A DNA stretch of 64,000 nt from assembly GCA_900547295.1 (NCBI GenBank), contig URGK01000001.1, forward strand, positions 34,694 to 98,693, written 5' to 3'. Source of the stretch: an uncultured Eubacteriales bacterium. Its GTDB lineage: Bacteria > Bacillota > Clostridia > Peptostreptococcales > Anaerovoracaceae. The notes below the pieces were generated by a model. That model worked only from the letters and a program-made list of their open reading frames with translations, had not been told where the DNA came from and searched no databases. The stretch's first letter is position 1; each line of letters begins with the position of its first letter. Both the position numbers and the translations under genes were made by a program. This document shows, in pieces, positions 33,485 to 43,110 of the stretch.

Positions 33485-34108
33485 ATGAAAAACCATTTAA
33501 TCGTTTATGTGCACGGCAAAGGCGGCAGCGCAGCCGAAGCCGAACATTACAAAACACTTTTTAAAGATGCCGATACAGCAGGCTTTGACTATACCTCACA
33601 GACTCCATGGGAGGCCTGCGAAGAATTTCCGGAGTTTTTTGACTCACGCAGGAAAAACTACGATACGGTTACTCTGATTGCAAACAGCATCGGAGCTTTC
33701 CTTTCAATGAATGCGCTTTCCGAAAAACACATAGACAGCGCGCTGTTTATCTCGCCTGTTGTAAATATGGAGCGTCTCATTGAAGATATGATGAAACGGG
33801 CAAACGTGACAGAAGCCCTGCTGAATGCAGAAAAGGAAATCGCCACCGGCTTTGGCGAAACACTGTCCTGGGAATATCTCTGCTATGTACGAAATCATCC
33901 TTTGAAATGGAATATACCAACCCGAATTCTGTATGGAGAAAACGACAATCTTACTTCAATTGAAACCATAACCGATTTTGCAGAACGCATTAATGCGCCT
34001 CTCACTGTTATGAATGGCGGCGAGCACTGGTTTCACACAGAGCAACAGATGCAGTTTCTTGACAACTGGATTAAAAGCGCATCAGACTCTGCCGGAAACT
34101 TCAGGTAA
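33485..34108 (+). CDS. alpha/beta hydrolase
   Basis: 207 residues. HGKGGSAAE forms the oxyanion-hole region, ANSIGAF the nucleophile elbow with serine about residue 70, YGENDNLT carries the acid and GGEHWFH the histidine, so the triad is complete. The size suits small esterase-like serine hydrolases. It follows the VOC gene by about 60 bp. Substrate unknown. Confidence 0.8.
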   Translation: MKNHLIVYVHGKGGSAAEAEHYKTLFKDADTAGFDYTSQTPWEACEEFPEFFDSRRKNYDTVTLIANSIGAFLSMNALSEKHIDSALFISPVVNMERLIEDMMKRANVTEALLNAEKEIATGFGETLSWEYLCYVRNHPLKWNIPTRILYGENDNLTSIETITDFAERINAPLTVMNGGEHWFHTEQQMQFLDNWIKSASDSAGNFR

Positions 34109-34328
34109 GAATGCTTCCCTCCTGAACGCACTGATTACAGTATCTGGAGCATATCTGCGGCAGTGAAAAGAGTCTTTATTTGAGACCCGCGGCAAAAACA
34201 GCAAATATGTACTGTATTTCAACCAAAATATGTGTTGCCTATAGTCTGAAAACTTGCTAAAATGGGGGTAATACGCTGGGGAAAGACTCGAGGTTTCCCT
34301 ATTTTAGAACATTACGGAGGCAAAACGT
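34109..34328 (+). promoter_or_regulatory. promoter and leader of the molybdenum hydroxylase gene
   Basis: TTGCCT (34235-34240) and TAAAAT (34258-34263) are 17 bp apart. The leader of about 58 bases contains GGGGAAA / GTTTCCC, a six-to-seven-pair hairpin, then ACGGAGGCAAAACGT before the ATG. I see no copy of the class 1 or class 2 RNA here, so control differs from the aor operon. Confidence 0.65.
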
Positions 34329-37286
34329 ATGAAACAATTTATGAAAATGACATTGAACATCAATGGCGCTGACCGTACATTCATCTGCGATCCTGAAAAG
34401 GATACGCTGGCTACAGTACTCAGAAGACTTGGTCTTACAGGTACAAAAGTAGGCTGCGGCACAGGTGTATGCGGTGCATGTTCCGTTATTTTAGACGGAA
34501 AAGTAATACGTTCATGTACCAGAAAAATCTCAAAGGTTACTGAGTACAGTGAAGTTGTTACTATCGAAGGTATCGGTACAGTGCTTCACCCTCATCCGCT
34601 GCAGGATGCATGGGTTCACCTCGGCGCAGTACAGTGCGGTTTCTGCGTACCTGGATTTATAGTTTCAGCATATCAGCTTCTTCTTGAAAATCCGAATCCA
34701 ACAAGAGAAGACATAAGAGACTGGTTCCAGAAGCACAGAAACGTATGCAGATGTACAGGCTACAAGCACATCATAGATGCTGTTATGGAAGCTGCTGCAA
34801 TATTAAGAGGCGAAAAGACTGTTAAAGATATCACTTATGACTGGACACAGGATATCGGAAACTTCTACGGCAAACCGCTCATCAGACCTAATGCTATGGC
34901 TAAGGCATGCGGTGTTTGCGACTACGGTGATGATGTAGAGCTTCACATGCCTGCAGAAACACTCAAAGTTGAACTGGTACAGCCTAGACAGTACAGCCAC
35001 GCGCTCATCAAGAAGATTGATTACAGCGAAGCTGAAAAAATGCCTGGCGTTGTAAAAGTAATAACATGGGAAGACGTAAAGGATGCCAACAAGCTTATGA
35101 CTTACGGTTTCTCAGCAAGAACAGTTGATCTTCAGCAGGCTCACCATATCCTTGCAGAAGACAAAATTCTCTACTACGGTGATGTTGTTGCAATGGTTTG
35201 CGCTGACACAAGAGAGCATGCAAAGGCAGCTGCAAAAGCAGTTAAGGTTGAACTTGAACCGCTGCCTGAATATATGAGCTATCTTGAAGCTGTAACTCCT
35301 GATGCAGAGCAGATCCACGACTGGATGCCGGACACTTATGCTCCTAACATCTACTCACAGCAGCCTGTATTAAAGGGCGATGACGAACACGTTCCTGAAC
35401 TCATCGACAACGCTGCTTACTCAGTAGAAGGTTCATTCTTCTCATCAAGAGAGCCTCATATGTCAATCGAAGGCGACGTATCACAGGCTTACTACGATGA
35501 AGACGGCAACCTCTGCGTACACTGCAAGACAATGACATTATACTTCGACAGAGACGATATGGCAGAAGCTATCGGCATCCCTGTTGAAAACCTCAGAGTT
35601 ATCGAAAACCCTACAGGCGGTTCATTCGGCTGGGCAATGAGTGCACACACTTACTCAATGGTAGGTATCGCTACTAAAGTTACAGGTATGCCTTGCTCAC
35701 TGTCAATGGACTACGCTCAGTTCATGGCCGTTTCCGGTAAGCGTTCTCCGACTTACTTCAACGGAAGAGTTGCATGCGACGAAAACGGTAAATTCATTGC
35801 CGGCGAATTCGACGCAGGTCTTGACCACGGTCCTTTCGCAGAACTTGGCGATGACAAACTCACTAAGATTTTAAGATTTATGTTCTATCCATACTACATG
35901 CCAAACGTAGCAGGTCTTGCAAGAGTTGCGTTTACTAACCACTCATGGGGTACTGCATACAGAGGCTACGGTGCTCCTCAGGCATTCACCTGCTCAGAAG
36001 CACTGGTAGATATGCTGGCAGAAAAAGCAGGAATAGATCCATTTGAATTCAGATACAGGAATATCGCTCGTCCTGGAGATACTAACCTTAACCAGTATCC
36101 GTTCTTACATTATCCAATGGAAGAAATGATGGATAAGATGAAGCCTTACTATGACAAGGCTGTTGCAAAGGCTAAGGCTGAATCAACAGACGAAATCAAG
36201 AAGGGCGTAGGTATCGCATGGGGCGGATACAACGTAGGCCTCGGCGCAGTTGATGAAGCTCACGTTGCACTTGAATTAATGCCTGGCGACAGACCTAAAT
36301 TCAGAAAATACGACACCTGGCAGGATCAGGGCCAGGGCGGTGACCAGGGTTCATTAATCTGTACTCTTGAAGCACTGAAGCCTTACTTCCCTGACGTTAC
36401 TCCTGATGATATCAAGCTTATCCAGGACGACTCCAAGTACTGCCCTAACACAGGCGAATCCGCAGGTTCAAGATCACACTATGCAAACGGTAAAGCAAGT
36501 ATCGTTGCAGCTAAGAACATTGCAGATGCAATGAGAAAACCTGACGGAACTTACAGAACTTACGACGAAATGATTGCAGAAGGACTTCCTACAAGATATG
36601 ACGGAGACTGGGCAACAGTTGACGAATACGATTACTTCTACGATCTTGACCCTAACAACGGATCAGGTAACCCTACTTATACATACACTTACGCTCTGTA
36701 CCTTGCAGAGGTTGATGTAGAAACAGCTACAGGTAAGACAGAATGTACAGGTATGACATGCGTTTACTGGATCGGTAAGCCAGGAAACATTCAGGCTGTT
36801 GAAGGACAGATCTTCGGCGGAATGTCACACGCAATCGGTTTCGCTCTCAGCGAAAACTACGAAGATCTCAAGAAGCACAACAACATGTTCGGCGCAGGCG
36901 TTCCTTACATCAAGGATATTCCTGATAACTTCGTTGCTATCGACGTTGGCGGACACGACCCTAGAGGACCTTTCGGTTCATCGGGAGCTTCAGAAGCATT
37001 CCAGTCATCAGACCATATGGCAGTAATCAACGCTATCAACAATGCAGTTGGCGTAAGAATTTACGAAATTCCTGCTACACCAGCTAAGGTTAAAGCCGGT
37101 ATTGATGCACTTGCAAAGGGCGAACCTAACCCTAACAAGCCTGAACCTTACTTCTTAGGCTCAGACCTTCACGATGCACTTGACGATATCAGAAACAACC
37201 CTCTGGATCCGTCAAAGCCTGCAGAACTTGAATTCAATTCATTAGGCGCAGAAGGCATCAAGTGGAAGGATGAACACTTCAAATAG
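34329..37286 (+). CDS. fused molybdenum hydroxylase (aldehyde oxidoreductase/xanthine dehydrogenase family)
   Basis: 985 residues combining the 2Fe-2S subunit and the molybdopterin subunit, like Desulfovibrio aldehyde oxidoreductase, with no FAD domain. First cluster: GCGTGVCGACSVILDGK. Second: QCGFCVPG and CRCTGYKHI. Cofactor contacts include GGSFGWAMSAH, GYGAPQAF, GQGGDQGS, GESAGSRSHY and GPFGSSGASEA, whose glutamate fits the catalytic base position. Codon use is strongly biased (for example GAC, TAC, GGC and GTT preferred), unlike its neighbours, suggesting high expression. A 13-pair hairpin follows, then the FAD/Fe-S partner. Aldehyde or heterocycle hydroxylation is likely; the substrate is unknown. 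Confidence 0.9.
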   Translation: MKQFMKMTLNINGADRTFICDPEKDTLATVLRRLGLTGTKVGCGTGVCGACSVILDGKVIRSCTRKISKVTEYSEVVTIEGIGTVLHPHPLQDAWVHLGAVQCGFCVPGFIVSAYQLLLENPNPTREDIRDWFQKHRNVCRCTGYKHIIDAVMEAAAILRGEKTVKDITYDWTQDIGNFYGKPLIRPNAMAKACGVCDYGDDVELHMPAETLKVELVQPRQYSHALIKKIDYSEAEKMPGVVKVITWEDVKDANKLMTYGFSARTVDLQQAHHILAEDKILYYGDVVAMVCADTREHAKAAAKAVKVELEPLPEYMSYLEAVTPDAEQIHDWMPDTYAPNIYSQQPVLKGDDEHVPELIDNAAYSVEGSFFSSREPHMSIEGDVSQAYYDEDGNLCVHCKTMTLYFDRDDMAEAIGIPVENLRVIENPTGGSFGWAMSAHTYSMVGIATKVTGMPCSLSMDYAQFMAVSGKRSPTYFNGRVACDENGKFIAGEFDAGLDHGPFAELGDDKLTKILRFMFYPYYMPNVAGLARVAFTNHSWGTAYRGYGAPQAFTCSEALVDMLAEKAGIDPFEFRYRNIARPGDTNLNQYPFLHYPMEEMMDKMKPYYDKAVAKAKAESTDEIKKGVGIAWGGYNVGLGAVDEAHVALELMPGDRPKFRKYDTWQDQGQGGDQGSLICTLEALKPYFPDVTPDDIKLIQDDSKYCPNTGESAGSRSHYANGKASIVAAKNIADAMRKPDGTYRTYDEMIAEGLPTRYDGDWATVDEYDYFYDLDPNNGSGNPTYTYTYALYLAEVDVETATGKTECTGMTCVYWIGKPGNIQAVEGQIFGGMSHAIGFALSENYEDLKKHNNMFGAGVPYIKDIPDNFVAIDVGGHDPRGPFGSSGASEAFQSSDHMAVINAINNAVGVRIYEIPATPAKVKAGIDALAKGEPNPNKPEPYFLGSDLHDALDDIRNNPLDPSKPAELEFNSLGAEGIKWKDEHFK

Positions 37287-37330
37287 TATTATCTGAGACA
37301 TTATCCGGATATTACACAAAGCATTTTACG

Positions 37331-37359
37331 AGGACACTATAGATTTTCTATAGTGTCCT
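37331..37359. terminator. 13-bp perfect hairpin after the molybdenum hydroxylase gene
   Basis: AGGACACTATAGA and TCTATAGTGTCCT pair around three T residues. No long U-run follows. It may end most messages or protect the 3' end of the abundant hydroxylase transcript before the partner gene. Confidence 0.6.
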
Positions 37360-37416
37360 GTGTTATATTATTAATAGTATTAATCAGGTTAACACCTGTA
37401 TATTCAAGGAGTGCAT

Positions 37417-39726
37417 ATGCAGAACTTTTACGATCAGTTTGACGCATGCAGGGAGCACGATATTCCCATGTGCGCAGATGCCTGTCCTTTCAGAATAGAC
37501 ATTCTGGATCTGCAGGAGAGAATTACAAAAAAACGCTTCAATGCAGCTTACAAGTCGATTCGTGACAAGGTGGCTTTTCCTGCTATTGTATGTGAGATAT
37601 GTCCCGCATACTGTGAGAAAGCCTGCATACGCCAGATAATAGATAGCCCGCTGCAGATAAGGCGACTTGAAAAATCAGTTATAGTGCTTGCCTCCCGCAA
37701 GAGCCCCAACAGATACAACCTGCCCGCAAAACACAAAAAAATAGCAGTAATAGGCGCAGGGCTTTCAGGTATGGGCTTTGCTTTTCGTATGGCCTCCAAA
37801 AAATACGATGTAACCATATTCGAAAAAACAGACAGAATAGGCGGCAGTCTTTCAGAGCTTCTTCCTGAAGAAACATATATGGCGGAGTTTGATCTGCAGT
37901 TTACATATGAAAACTACAATCTGAAGCTTAATTCAGAGATTAACGATATATCCCCTCTGTGCATTACAGAGGATAACCCTGACGGATTTGATGTGATTTA
38001 CGTTGCAACCGGCAAAGACGGCAACTCCTTTGACGTACCGTTTCCGGATGCAGACTCAGAGGACGTATGCGGTTGCATGTCCATAGGCGATACGGCCATC
38101 TACATAGGCGGACAGCTGTGCGGCAGAGATCCCGTACAGGCTCTTTCCGACGGACTTGAAATATCAAACTCGGCAGAGGTATTTTTAAAGATAAAAAAAC
38201 TGGAATATCCTCAGGCCCCGGAACCTACAAAATGTGTAGCCAATGAGGATAAGCTCAGTGTAATGCCTGCTGTGGCATCGGAGAATGAAATTCTGAGCGA
38301 GGAGCAGTGTATAGCAGAGGCTGAGCGCTGCATCAAATGTCAGTGCGACTCCTGTGCAACCTATTGTGACCTTATCGGCTATTTTGATAAATGGCCTGCC
38401 AAAATGCGCGATGAGATACTTCTCTCCTGCAAGCCTGCGGGCTCCCTGGTACACAAGGCTCCCGCAAGGAAATACATAGCTGTATGCACCGAATGTCATA
38501 TGATGACGGATACCTGTCCTGAGCATATTGACCTTTGCGGTATGATTAAGCTGGCGCGTCACAAAATGCACGATGCAGACAAGGTACCTGCCGCATACAA
38601 GCAGTACTTCCTGCGTGATATGGAGTTTGCAAACGGCGAATACGCCGCATTAACCAAAACAGCTCCCGGCAGCAGCTCCTGCAAATACGCTTTCTTCCCG
38701 GGCTGCAGCCTCGGCGCATTAAATCCCGACTATGTGCTCAAGTCCTATCGCTGGCTTCTTGACAAGTATTCCGATACGGGACTTCTGCTGCGCTGCTGCA
38801 ATGTACCTGTTGACTGGGCTGGAAACAGTGAAATTCACGACAGGGAAACAGCGCTTCTCAAACAGGAATGGGAAGCCCTGGGCAAACCCACCCTTATAAC
38901 TGCATGTATGTCCTGCAGCAGACATCTCAACGAATATCTGCCGGAAATAGAGACGGTATCGCTTTATGAGATTATGGCTAAGGACTTTGACAAAGCAGCA
39001 TTTACAACAGACACTGAATACGCAGTATTTGACCCCTGCTCCGCAAGGGATAAAGCAGGTGTGCAGGAGGCAGTCCGAGCTCTTGCAGACAAAGCGGGAA
39101 TACCGGCAGCAGAGCTTCCAAAAGGCGATAAGCACGGCTGCTGCGGCTTCGGAGGGCAGGGCAGTATGGTACTTCCCGAATTTACCGATTATGTAACACA
39201 AAAGCGCAGTGAGCTTTCAGACAAGCCTTATCTTGTCTACTGTTCAAACTGCCGCGATATATTCAAGGACGAAGGCAAGCCCGCAGTTCACATACTGGAT
39301 ATACTGTTTGACATAGACCCAAAGAACACTTTAGACTCACCTGATGTTACGCAGAGGAGAACAAACCGCACAATACTTAAAGAGAAGCTTCTTAAAGAAA
39401 TATGGGGAGAAGAAATGAATTCAAAACCTAAAAAACAGGCTTATAATTTAATAATGACCGATGAGGTTGCAGATAAAGTGAACAAACTCAAAATTCTTGA
39501 GGAAGATATCTGCGCGGTCATTGAACACGCCGAGAAAACAGGCAGAAGGACTCTAAGCCCCGATACTAATCATTACAAAGCATATTACGAAATCGGGGCA
39601 ATCACAGTATGGGTGGAATACACAAACGGCAAAGCGCCTGAGGATCGTATAATTCACAATGTTTATTCTCACAGAATGCAGATACAACTGGAGGCGGTAT
39701 TCAATGGAAGAAAAATTGATATGTGA
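37417..39726 (+). CDS. NAD(P)/FAD- and Fe-S-containing CCG-domain oxidoreductase, partner of the Mo hydroxylase
   Basis: 769 residues from ATG 37417 with AAGGAG five bases upstream. Domains in order: an N-terminal cysteine-rich region as in glutamate synthase small subunit (CEICPAYCEKAC), a dinucleotide fold IAVIGAGLSGMGFAFR (about 110), a cluster region RCIKCQCDSCATYC and CTECHMMTDTCPEH, then a CCG domain pair (YAFFPGCSLGA, CMSCSRHL; FDPCSARD, HGCCGFGGQG, CSNC). CCG domains bind non-cubane 4Fe-4S clusters, as in heterodisulfide reductase. A C-terminal tail overlaps the zinc-ribbon gene. Similar proteins accompany Mop-type hydroxylases in Desulfovibrio. It likely moves electrons between NAD(P)H, ferredoxin or thiols and the hydroxylase; direction unknown. 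Confidence 0.85.
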   Translation: MQNFYDQFDACREHDIPMCADACPFRIDILDLQERITKKRFNAAYKSIRDKVAFPAIVCEICPAYCEKACIRQIIDSPLQIRRLEKSVIVLASRKSPNRYNLPAKHKKIAVIGAGLSGMGFAFRMASKKYDVTIFEKTDRIGGSLSELLPEETYMAEFDLQFTYENYNLKLNSEINDISPLCITEDNPDGFDVIYVATGKDGNSFDVPFPDADSEDVCGCMSIGDTAIYIGGQLCGRDPVQALSDGLEISNSAEVFLKIKKLEYPQAPEPTKCVANEDKLSVMPAVASENEILSEEQCIAEAERCIKCQCDSCATYCDLIGYFDKWPAKMRDEILLSCKPAGSLVHKAPARKYIAVCTECHMMTDTCPEHIDLCGMIKLARHKMHDADKVPAAYKQYFLRDMEFANGEYAALTKTAPGSSSCKYAFFPGCSLGALNPDYVLKSYRWLLDKYSDTGLLLRCCNVPVDWAGNSEIHDRETALLKQEWEALGKPTLITACMSCSRHLNEYLPEIETVSLYEIMAKDFDKAAFTTDTEYAVFDPCSARDKAGVQEAVRALADKAGIPAAELPKGDKHGCCGFGGQGSMVLPEFTDYVTQKRSELSDKPYLVYCSNCRDIFKDEGKPAVHILDILFDIDPKNTLDSPDVTQRRTNRTILKEKLLKEIWGEEMNSKPKKQAYNLIMTDEVADKVNKLKILEEDICAVIEHAEKTGRRTLSPDTNHYKAYYEIGAITVWVEYTNGKAPEDRIIHNVYSHRMQIQLEAVFNGRKIDM

Positions 39727-39892
39727 TAAATGCAATGTAGAAATGCAGCTTATAGAGGTGCAGTTCAAATATCTGAGCAGAAGCTTCAGATACAAGGTTC
39801 CCCGCTGTCCGCAGTGCGGTCAGGTGTCACTTCCCGAGGAGCTTGTAAACGGCAGAATGAGTGAAGTTGAAGCGATGATAGAAGAGAAATAG
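39704..39892 (+). CDS. small zinc-ribbon/redox protein (DVU_1557-like)
   Basis: 62 residues from ATG 39704 with GGAGG upstream, overlapping the previous gene by 23 bp. Two CxxC pairs (ICDKCN and RCPQCGQ) should bind zinc or iron. The sequence LIEVQFKYLSRSFRYKVPRC fits the small redox proteins that I recall next to Mop-type aldehyde oxidoreductases. Coupled translation with the oxidoreductase implies a joint task, perhaps assembly or electron hand-off. Confidence 0.65.
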   Translation: MEEKLICDKCNVEMQLIEVQFKYLSRSFRYKVPRCPQCGQVSLPEELVNGRMSEVEAMIEEK

Positions 39893-39897
39893 TTTTA

Positions 39898-39933
39898 AGG
39901 CTATACACAGATTTTACTGGTATAGCCTTTTTT
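39898..39933 (+). terminator. intrinsic terminator of the Mo hydroxylase region
   Basis: AGGCTATAC and GTATAGCCT form a nine-pair stem followed by six T residues. Confidence 0.85.
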
Positions 39934-39991
39934 CTATGCTTAGAATATGTTAGAATATACAGACAAATATATTATATAAGGAGAAGGACAA

Positions 39992-42100
39992 ATGAAAAAA
40001 TCTACAAAGCGTATGTTAAGTATTTTCGTATCACTTTGTGTAGCGCTTGCTATGGTGGCTCCTGCCGCTGTATTTGCAGATGCGCAGGCAGCAGCTCTCG
40101 CAGACCAGAATACTGCCGAAGCTCCTAAGGATGAAATTCCTGTTGCCGAAGACATCACGGTATTTTACACAAATGACGTTCATACTTACATTGACAAAGG
40201 CTCCAAGGCTTTTGACTATGCAAAACTTGCAACACTGAAAAAAGGCTACAACCCTACAAACGTGCTTGTACTTGATGCAGGCGATCACATTCAGGGCACT
40301 GCCTATGGTTCAATGGACAACGGCAAAACCATAGTAAACCTTATGGACGCTGTAGGCTATGATGCAGCAACCTTAGGCAACCACGAATTCGACTACGGTA
40401 TGCTTCGTGCGCTCAATGTTGCACAAAACAGCAAAACTCCGTACCTTTCATGCAACTTCTACAACGAAAAGAACGGCAAGAGAGGCAGCAATGTTCTTGA
40501 CAGCTACAAAATCTTCGAAAAAAACGGCAAGAAAATAGCTGTAATAGGTATCACAACTCCTGAGTCATTCACAAAATCAACTCCTGCATATTTCCAGAAT
40601 GAAAAAGGCGAATACATTTACGGAATAGCAGGCGGAACTGACGGCAGCGAGCTGTATGCCGATGTTCAGAAAGCAATAGATGCCGCTAAAAAAGAAAACC
40701 CTGACTATGTCATCGCTTTAGGACACCTTGGAGATGACCCGTCATCATCACCTTGGACCTCAGAAGAAACAATTGCCAATGTTTCAGGTCTTGATGCGTT
40801 TATCGACGGTCACTCACACAGCACTGTTCCGTCAAAGGAAGTAAAAGGCAAGGACGGCAAAACAGTTATACTTACCCAGACAGGTTCATACTTTGACGCC
40901 ATAGGTAAAATAACTATAGCCAAAAATGGCAAAATCACATCGGAACTTTTAACTGACGGCAGCAAAATTGAACAGGACGAAACAGTAAAAGCCATACAGG
41001 ACAAATGGATTACCGAGGTAGACACCAAACTTGGCGAGGTTATCGGCGACACTACAATCAGCTTTGACAACTACCTCAATGATGACCGTCTTGTTCGTAA
41101 GCAGGAAACAAACACAGGTGACTTTGCTGCAGACGCGCTCTATTATCTGTTTGAAGATCTTGACTACGATGTAGACGTTGCTGTTATGAACGGCGGCGGC
41201 GTAAGAAACAAGACTATTACAGGGAACCTGAGCTATAAATCCTGTAAGGATATTCATACCTTCGGAAATGTTGCCTGCCTTATCAAAGTTACAGGCAAAC
41301 AGCTTCTGGACGCTCTTGAATGGGGAGCAAAAGACTACCCTAACGAATGCGGCGGCTTCCTGCAGGTTTCAGGAATTACCTACAGAATAGACCCTACTGT
41401 AGAGTCAACAGTTCAGAAAGACGACAAAGGCGTATGGACAGGCAGCCCTACAGGCGCATACAGAGTTTACGATGTAAAGGTTCTCAACAAGAAGACTAAG
41501 AAATATGAAACACTCAAGCTGGACAAGAGCTATAACCTTGCGGGCTACAACTATACTTTAAGAGATCTCGGTGACGGTTTTGCAATGTTCACAGGCGCAG
41601 AGAACATCATAGACTATGTATCACAGGACTATATGGTACTTGCAAACTACATCAAATCATTCCCTAAGAACAAAAACACCAAGCTTCCTACAATTACTGC
41701 CAAGAATTCACCTTATGCAGATATAAACGGAGAAGGCAGAATTCTCATAGTTCCTAACGGACAGCAGGTTAACGATATGGCAAAGGCAATCAAGGTTACT
41801 GCAACAAGCAAAAAACAGTCTAAGAGCATCAAGGTCACTGCCAAGGTATCAAAGGGCAGAGACGCTGTTGCAGATATCAGAGATATGGGTTACAAGGTAA
41901 GCTACAAATACTATCAGTCAACAAAGAAATCTTCCGGCTATACCTTAAAGAAAACTACAGCAAACAGCACCTACAAGGCAACTGGCCTCAAGAAAGGCAA
42001 GACCTATTACTACAAGGTAAGAGTTGTTGTAACTGACAGCAATAACAATCTGATTGCACAGAGCCCTTACAGCAAGGCAACATACAAGAAATTTAAATAG
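39992..42100 (+). CDS. secreted 5'-nucleotidase/UshA-like metallophosphatase with FN3 tail
   Basis: 702 residues. Signal peptide about 1-30. The metallophosphatase core shows FYTNDVHTYID, DAGDHIQGT, LGNHEFDYG and GHSHSTV, which provide the two-metal site. The 5'-nucleotidase C-terminal substrate domain includes MNGGGVRN and ends near residue 590. The last 100 residues form an FN3-like domain (SKATYKKFK end, GKTYYYKVRVV) related to those of the molybdopterin-fold proteins, so the same surface module is reused. It would dephosphorylate extracellular nucleotides for uptake, which fits the purine permease at 59.7 kb. Own terminator follows. Confidence 0.88.
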   Translation: MKKSTKRMLSIFVSLCVALAMVAPAAVFADAQAAALADQNTAEAPKDEIPVAEDITVFYTNDVHTYIDKGSKAFDYAKLATLKKGYNPTNVLVLDAGDHIQGTAYGSMDNGKTIVNLMDAVGYDAATLGNHEFDYGMLRALNVAQNSKTPYLSCNFYNEKNGKRGSNVLDSYKIFEKNGKKIAVIGITTPESFTKSTPAYFQNEKGEYIYGIAGGTDGSELYADVQKAIDAAKKENPDYVIALGHLGDDPSSSPWTSEETIANVSGLDAFIDGHSHSTVPSKEVKGKDGKTVILTQTGSYFDAIGKITIAKNGKITSELLTDGSKIEQDETVKAIQDKWITEVDTKLGEVIGDTTISFDNYLNDDRLVRKQETNTGDFAADALYYLFEDLDYDVDVAVMNGGGVRNKTITGNLSYKSCKDIHTFGNVACLIKVTGKQLLDALEWGAKDYPNECGGFLQVSGITYRIDPTVESTVQKDDKGVWTGSPTGAYRVYDVKVLNKKTKKYETLKLDKSYNLAGYNYTLRDLGDGFAMFTGAENIIDYVSQDYMVLANYIKSFPKNKNTKLPTITAKNSPYADINGEGRILIVPNGQQVNDMAKAIKVTATSKKQSKSIKVTAKVSKGRDAVADIRDMGYKVSYKYYQSTKKSSGYTLKKTTANSTYKATGLKKGKTYYYKVRVVVTDSNNNLIAQSPYSKATYKKFK

Positions 42101-42110
42101 CGACATTACA

Positions 42111-42150
42111 AAATACAGCCATTGCATATGCTTTGGCTGTATTTTTATTT
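42111..42150. terminator. bidirectional terminator between convergent genes
   Basis: AAATACAGCC and GGCTGTATTT pair with a T-rich tail on both strands, between the 5'-nucleotidase and rnfD genes. Confidence 0.85.
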
Positions 42151-42153
42151 ATA

Positions 42154-43110
42154 TTAATTTTTCTTTTTGAATTTTTCTTCTATGAAAATCCTGTCCGAAA
42201 CCTGTGAAAGCAGGTTCATAATCAGAATGGCTATATATACGCCCTCTGTAATTCCCGGAATATACAGCCGTATTACCATAGTTATGACTCCGATGCCTAT
42301 TCCGTATGAAATCATTCCTCTGACCTTGACAGGCGATGTAACAGGGTCTGCCGCCATAAAGAAGGCTCCCAGCACCAGAGCTCCCGAACAAACCTCCACC
42401 ATCGGATTTACTCCTGCAATCAGCGAAAATATTATCACCGTGCCTATTATGGATATCGGAATTATAGGCGATATTACTTTTTTCCAGATGAGGAAAAGCC
42501 CTCCTATCAGAAGCATCAGCGTGCTGCCCTCACCCATATTGCCCGAACAGAGTCCCAAGAACAGCTCCCATTTGCTCGGCATTACACCCTCTGCTCCAGA
42601 CATAACCTCAAGAGCAGTCGCTGCTGTCTCTGCGCCTGCCGGTATGTCCGGGCTTCCTATGGCAGGTGCCGGCCATGTGCTCATTATCTCAGGAAAGATA
42701 AATGTAAGGGCTACAATTGCAGTCACCGCAGGATTGACATAATTCCTGCCGATACCGCCAAACATCTGCTTTACAATTATTATGGATATGAATGCGGCAG
42801 GCACTGTCAGCCAGTAAGGCACTCCCGCAGGCATATTAAACGCTATTATAATTCCTGTGATTACAGCGCTCCAGTCCTTTAGAGTCTGCTTTTTCTTTCG
42901 CACCAGATTAAACAGAGCCTCAAACAGTACACACGCTGCAATACTTGCAAGCACAAGAGGTATACATCTTGCTCCGAATATATAGAAGCTGACTACAAAC
43001 TGAGGTATCAGCGCTATCACCACGCATCTCATTGTAGAGCCTATGGTCCTGCTGCCGAGTATATGAGGTCCCTGCATTTCCATCAGGTTATTATTATATT
43101 GGCTATACAT
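42154..43110 (-). CDS. rnfD: RnfD-like membrane subunit
   Basis: 318 residues with about nine to ten membrane helices, RnfD/NqrB family: GPHILGSRTIGSTMRCVV start, FGGIGRNYVNPAV and FMAADPVTSPVKVRG. RnfD normally carries a covalent FMN on the threonine of SGAT. Here that segment reads EVMSGAEGVMPSKW, with glutamate in place of the threonine, so flavin attachment is doubtful. Overlaps rnfC by 8 bp. The other subunits (rnfG, E, A, B) do not follow; the next gene is convergent. Confidence 0.85.
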   Translation of the reverse strand: MYSQYNNNLMEMQGPHILGSRTIGSTMRCVVIALIPQFVVSFYIFGARCIPLVLASIAACVLFEALFNLVRKKKQTLKDWSAVITGIIIAFNMPAGVPYWLTVPAAFISIIIVKQMFGGIGRNYVNPAVTAIVALTFIFPEIMSTWPAPAIGSPDIPAGAETAATALEVMSGAEGVMPSKWELFLGLCSGNMGEGSTLMLLIGGLFLIWKKVISPIIPISIIGTVIIFSLIAGVNPMVEVCSGALVLGAFFMAADPVTSPVKVRGMISYGIGIGVITMVIRLYIPGITEGVYIAILIMNLLSQVSDRIFIEEKFKKKN

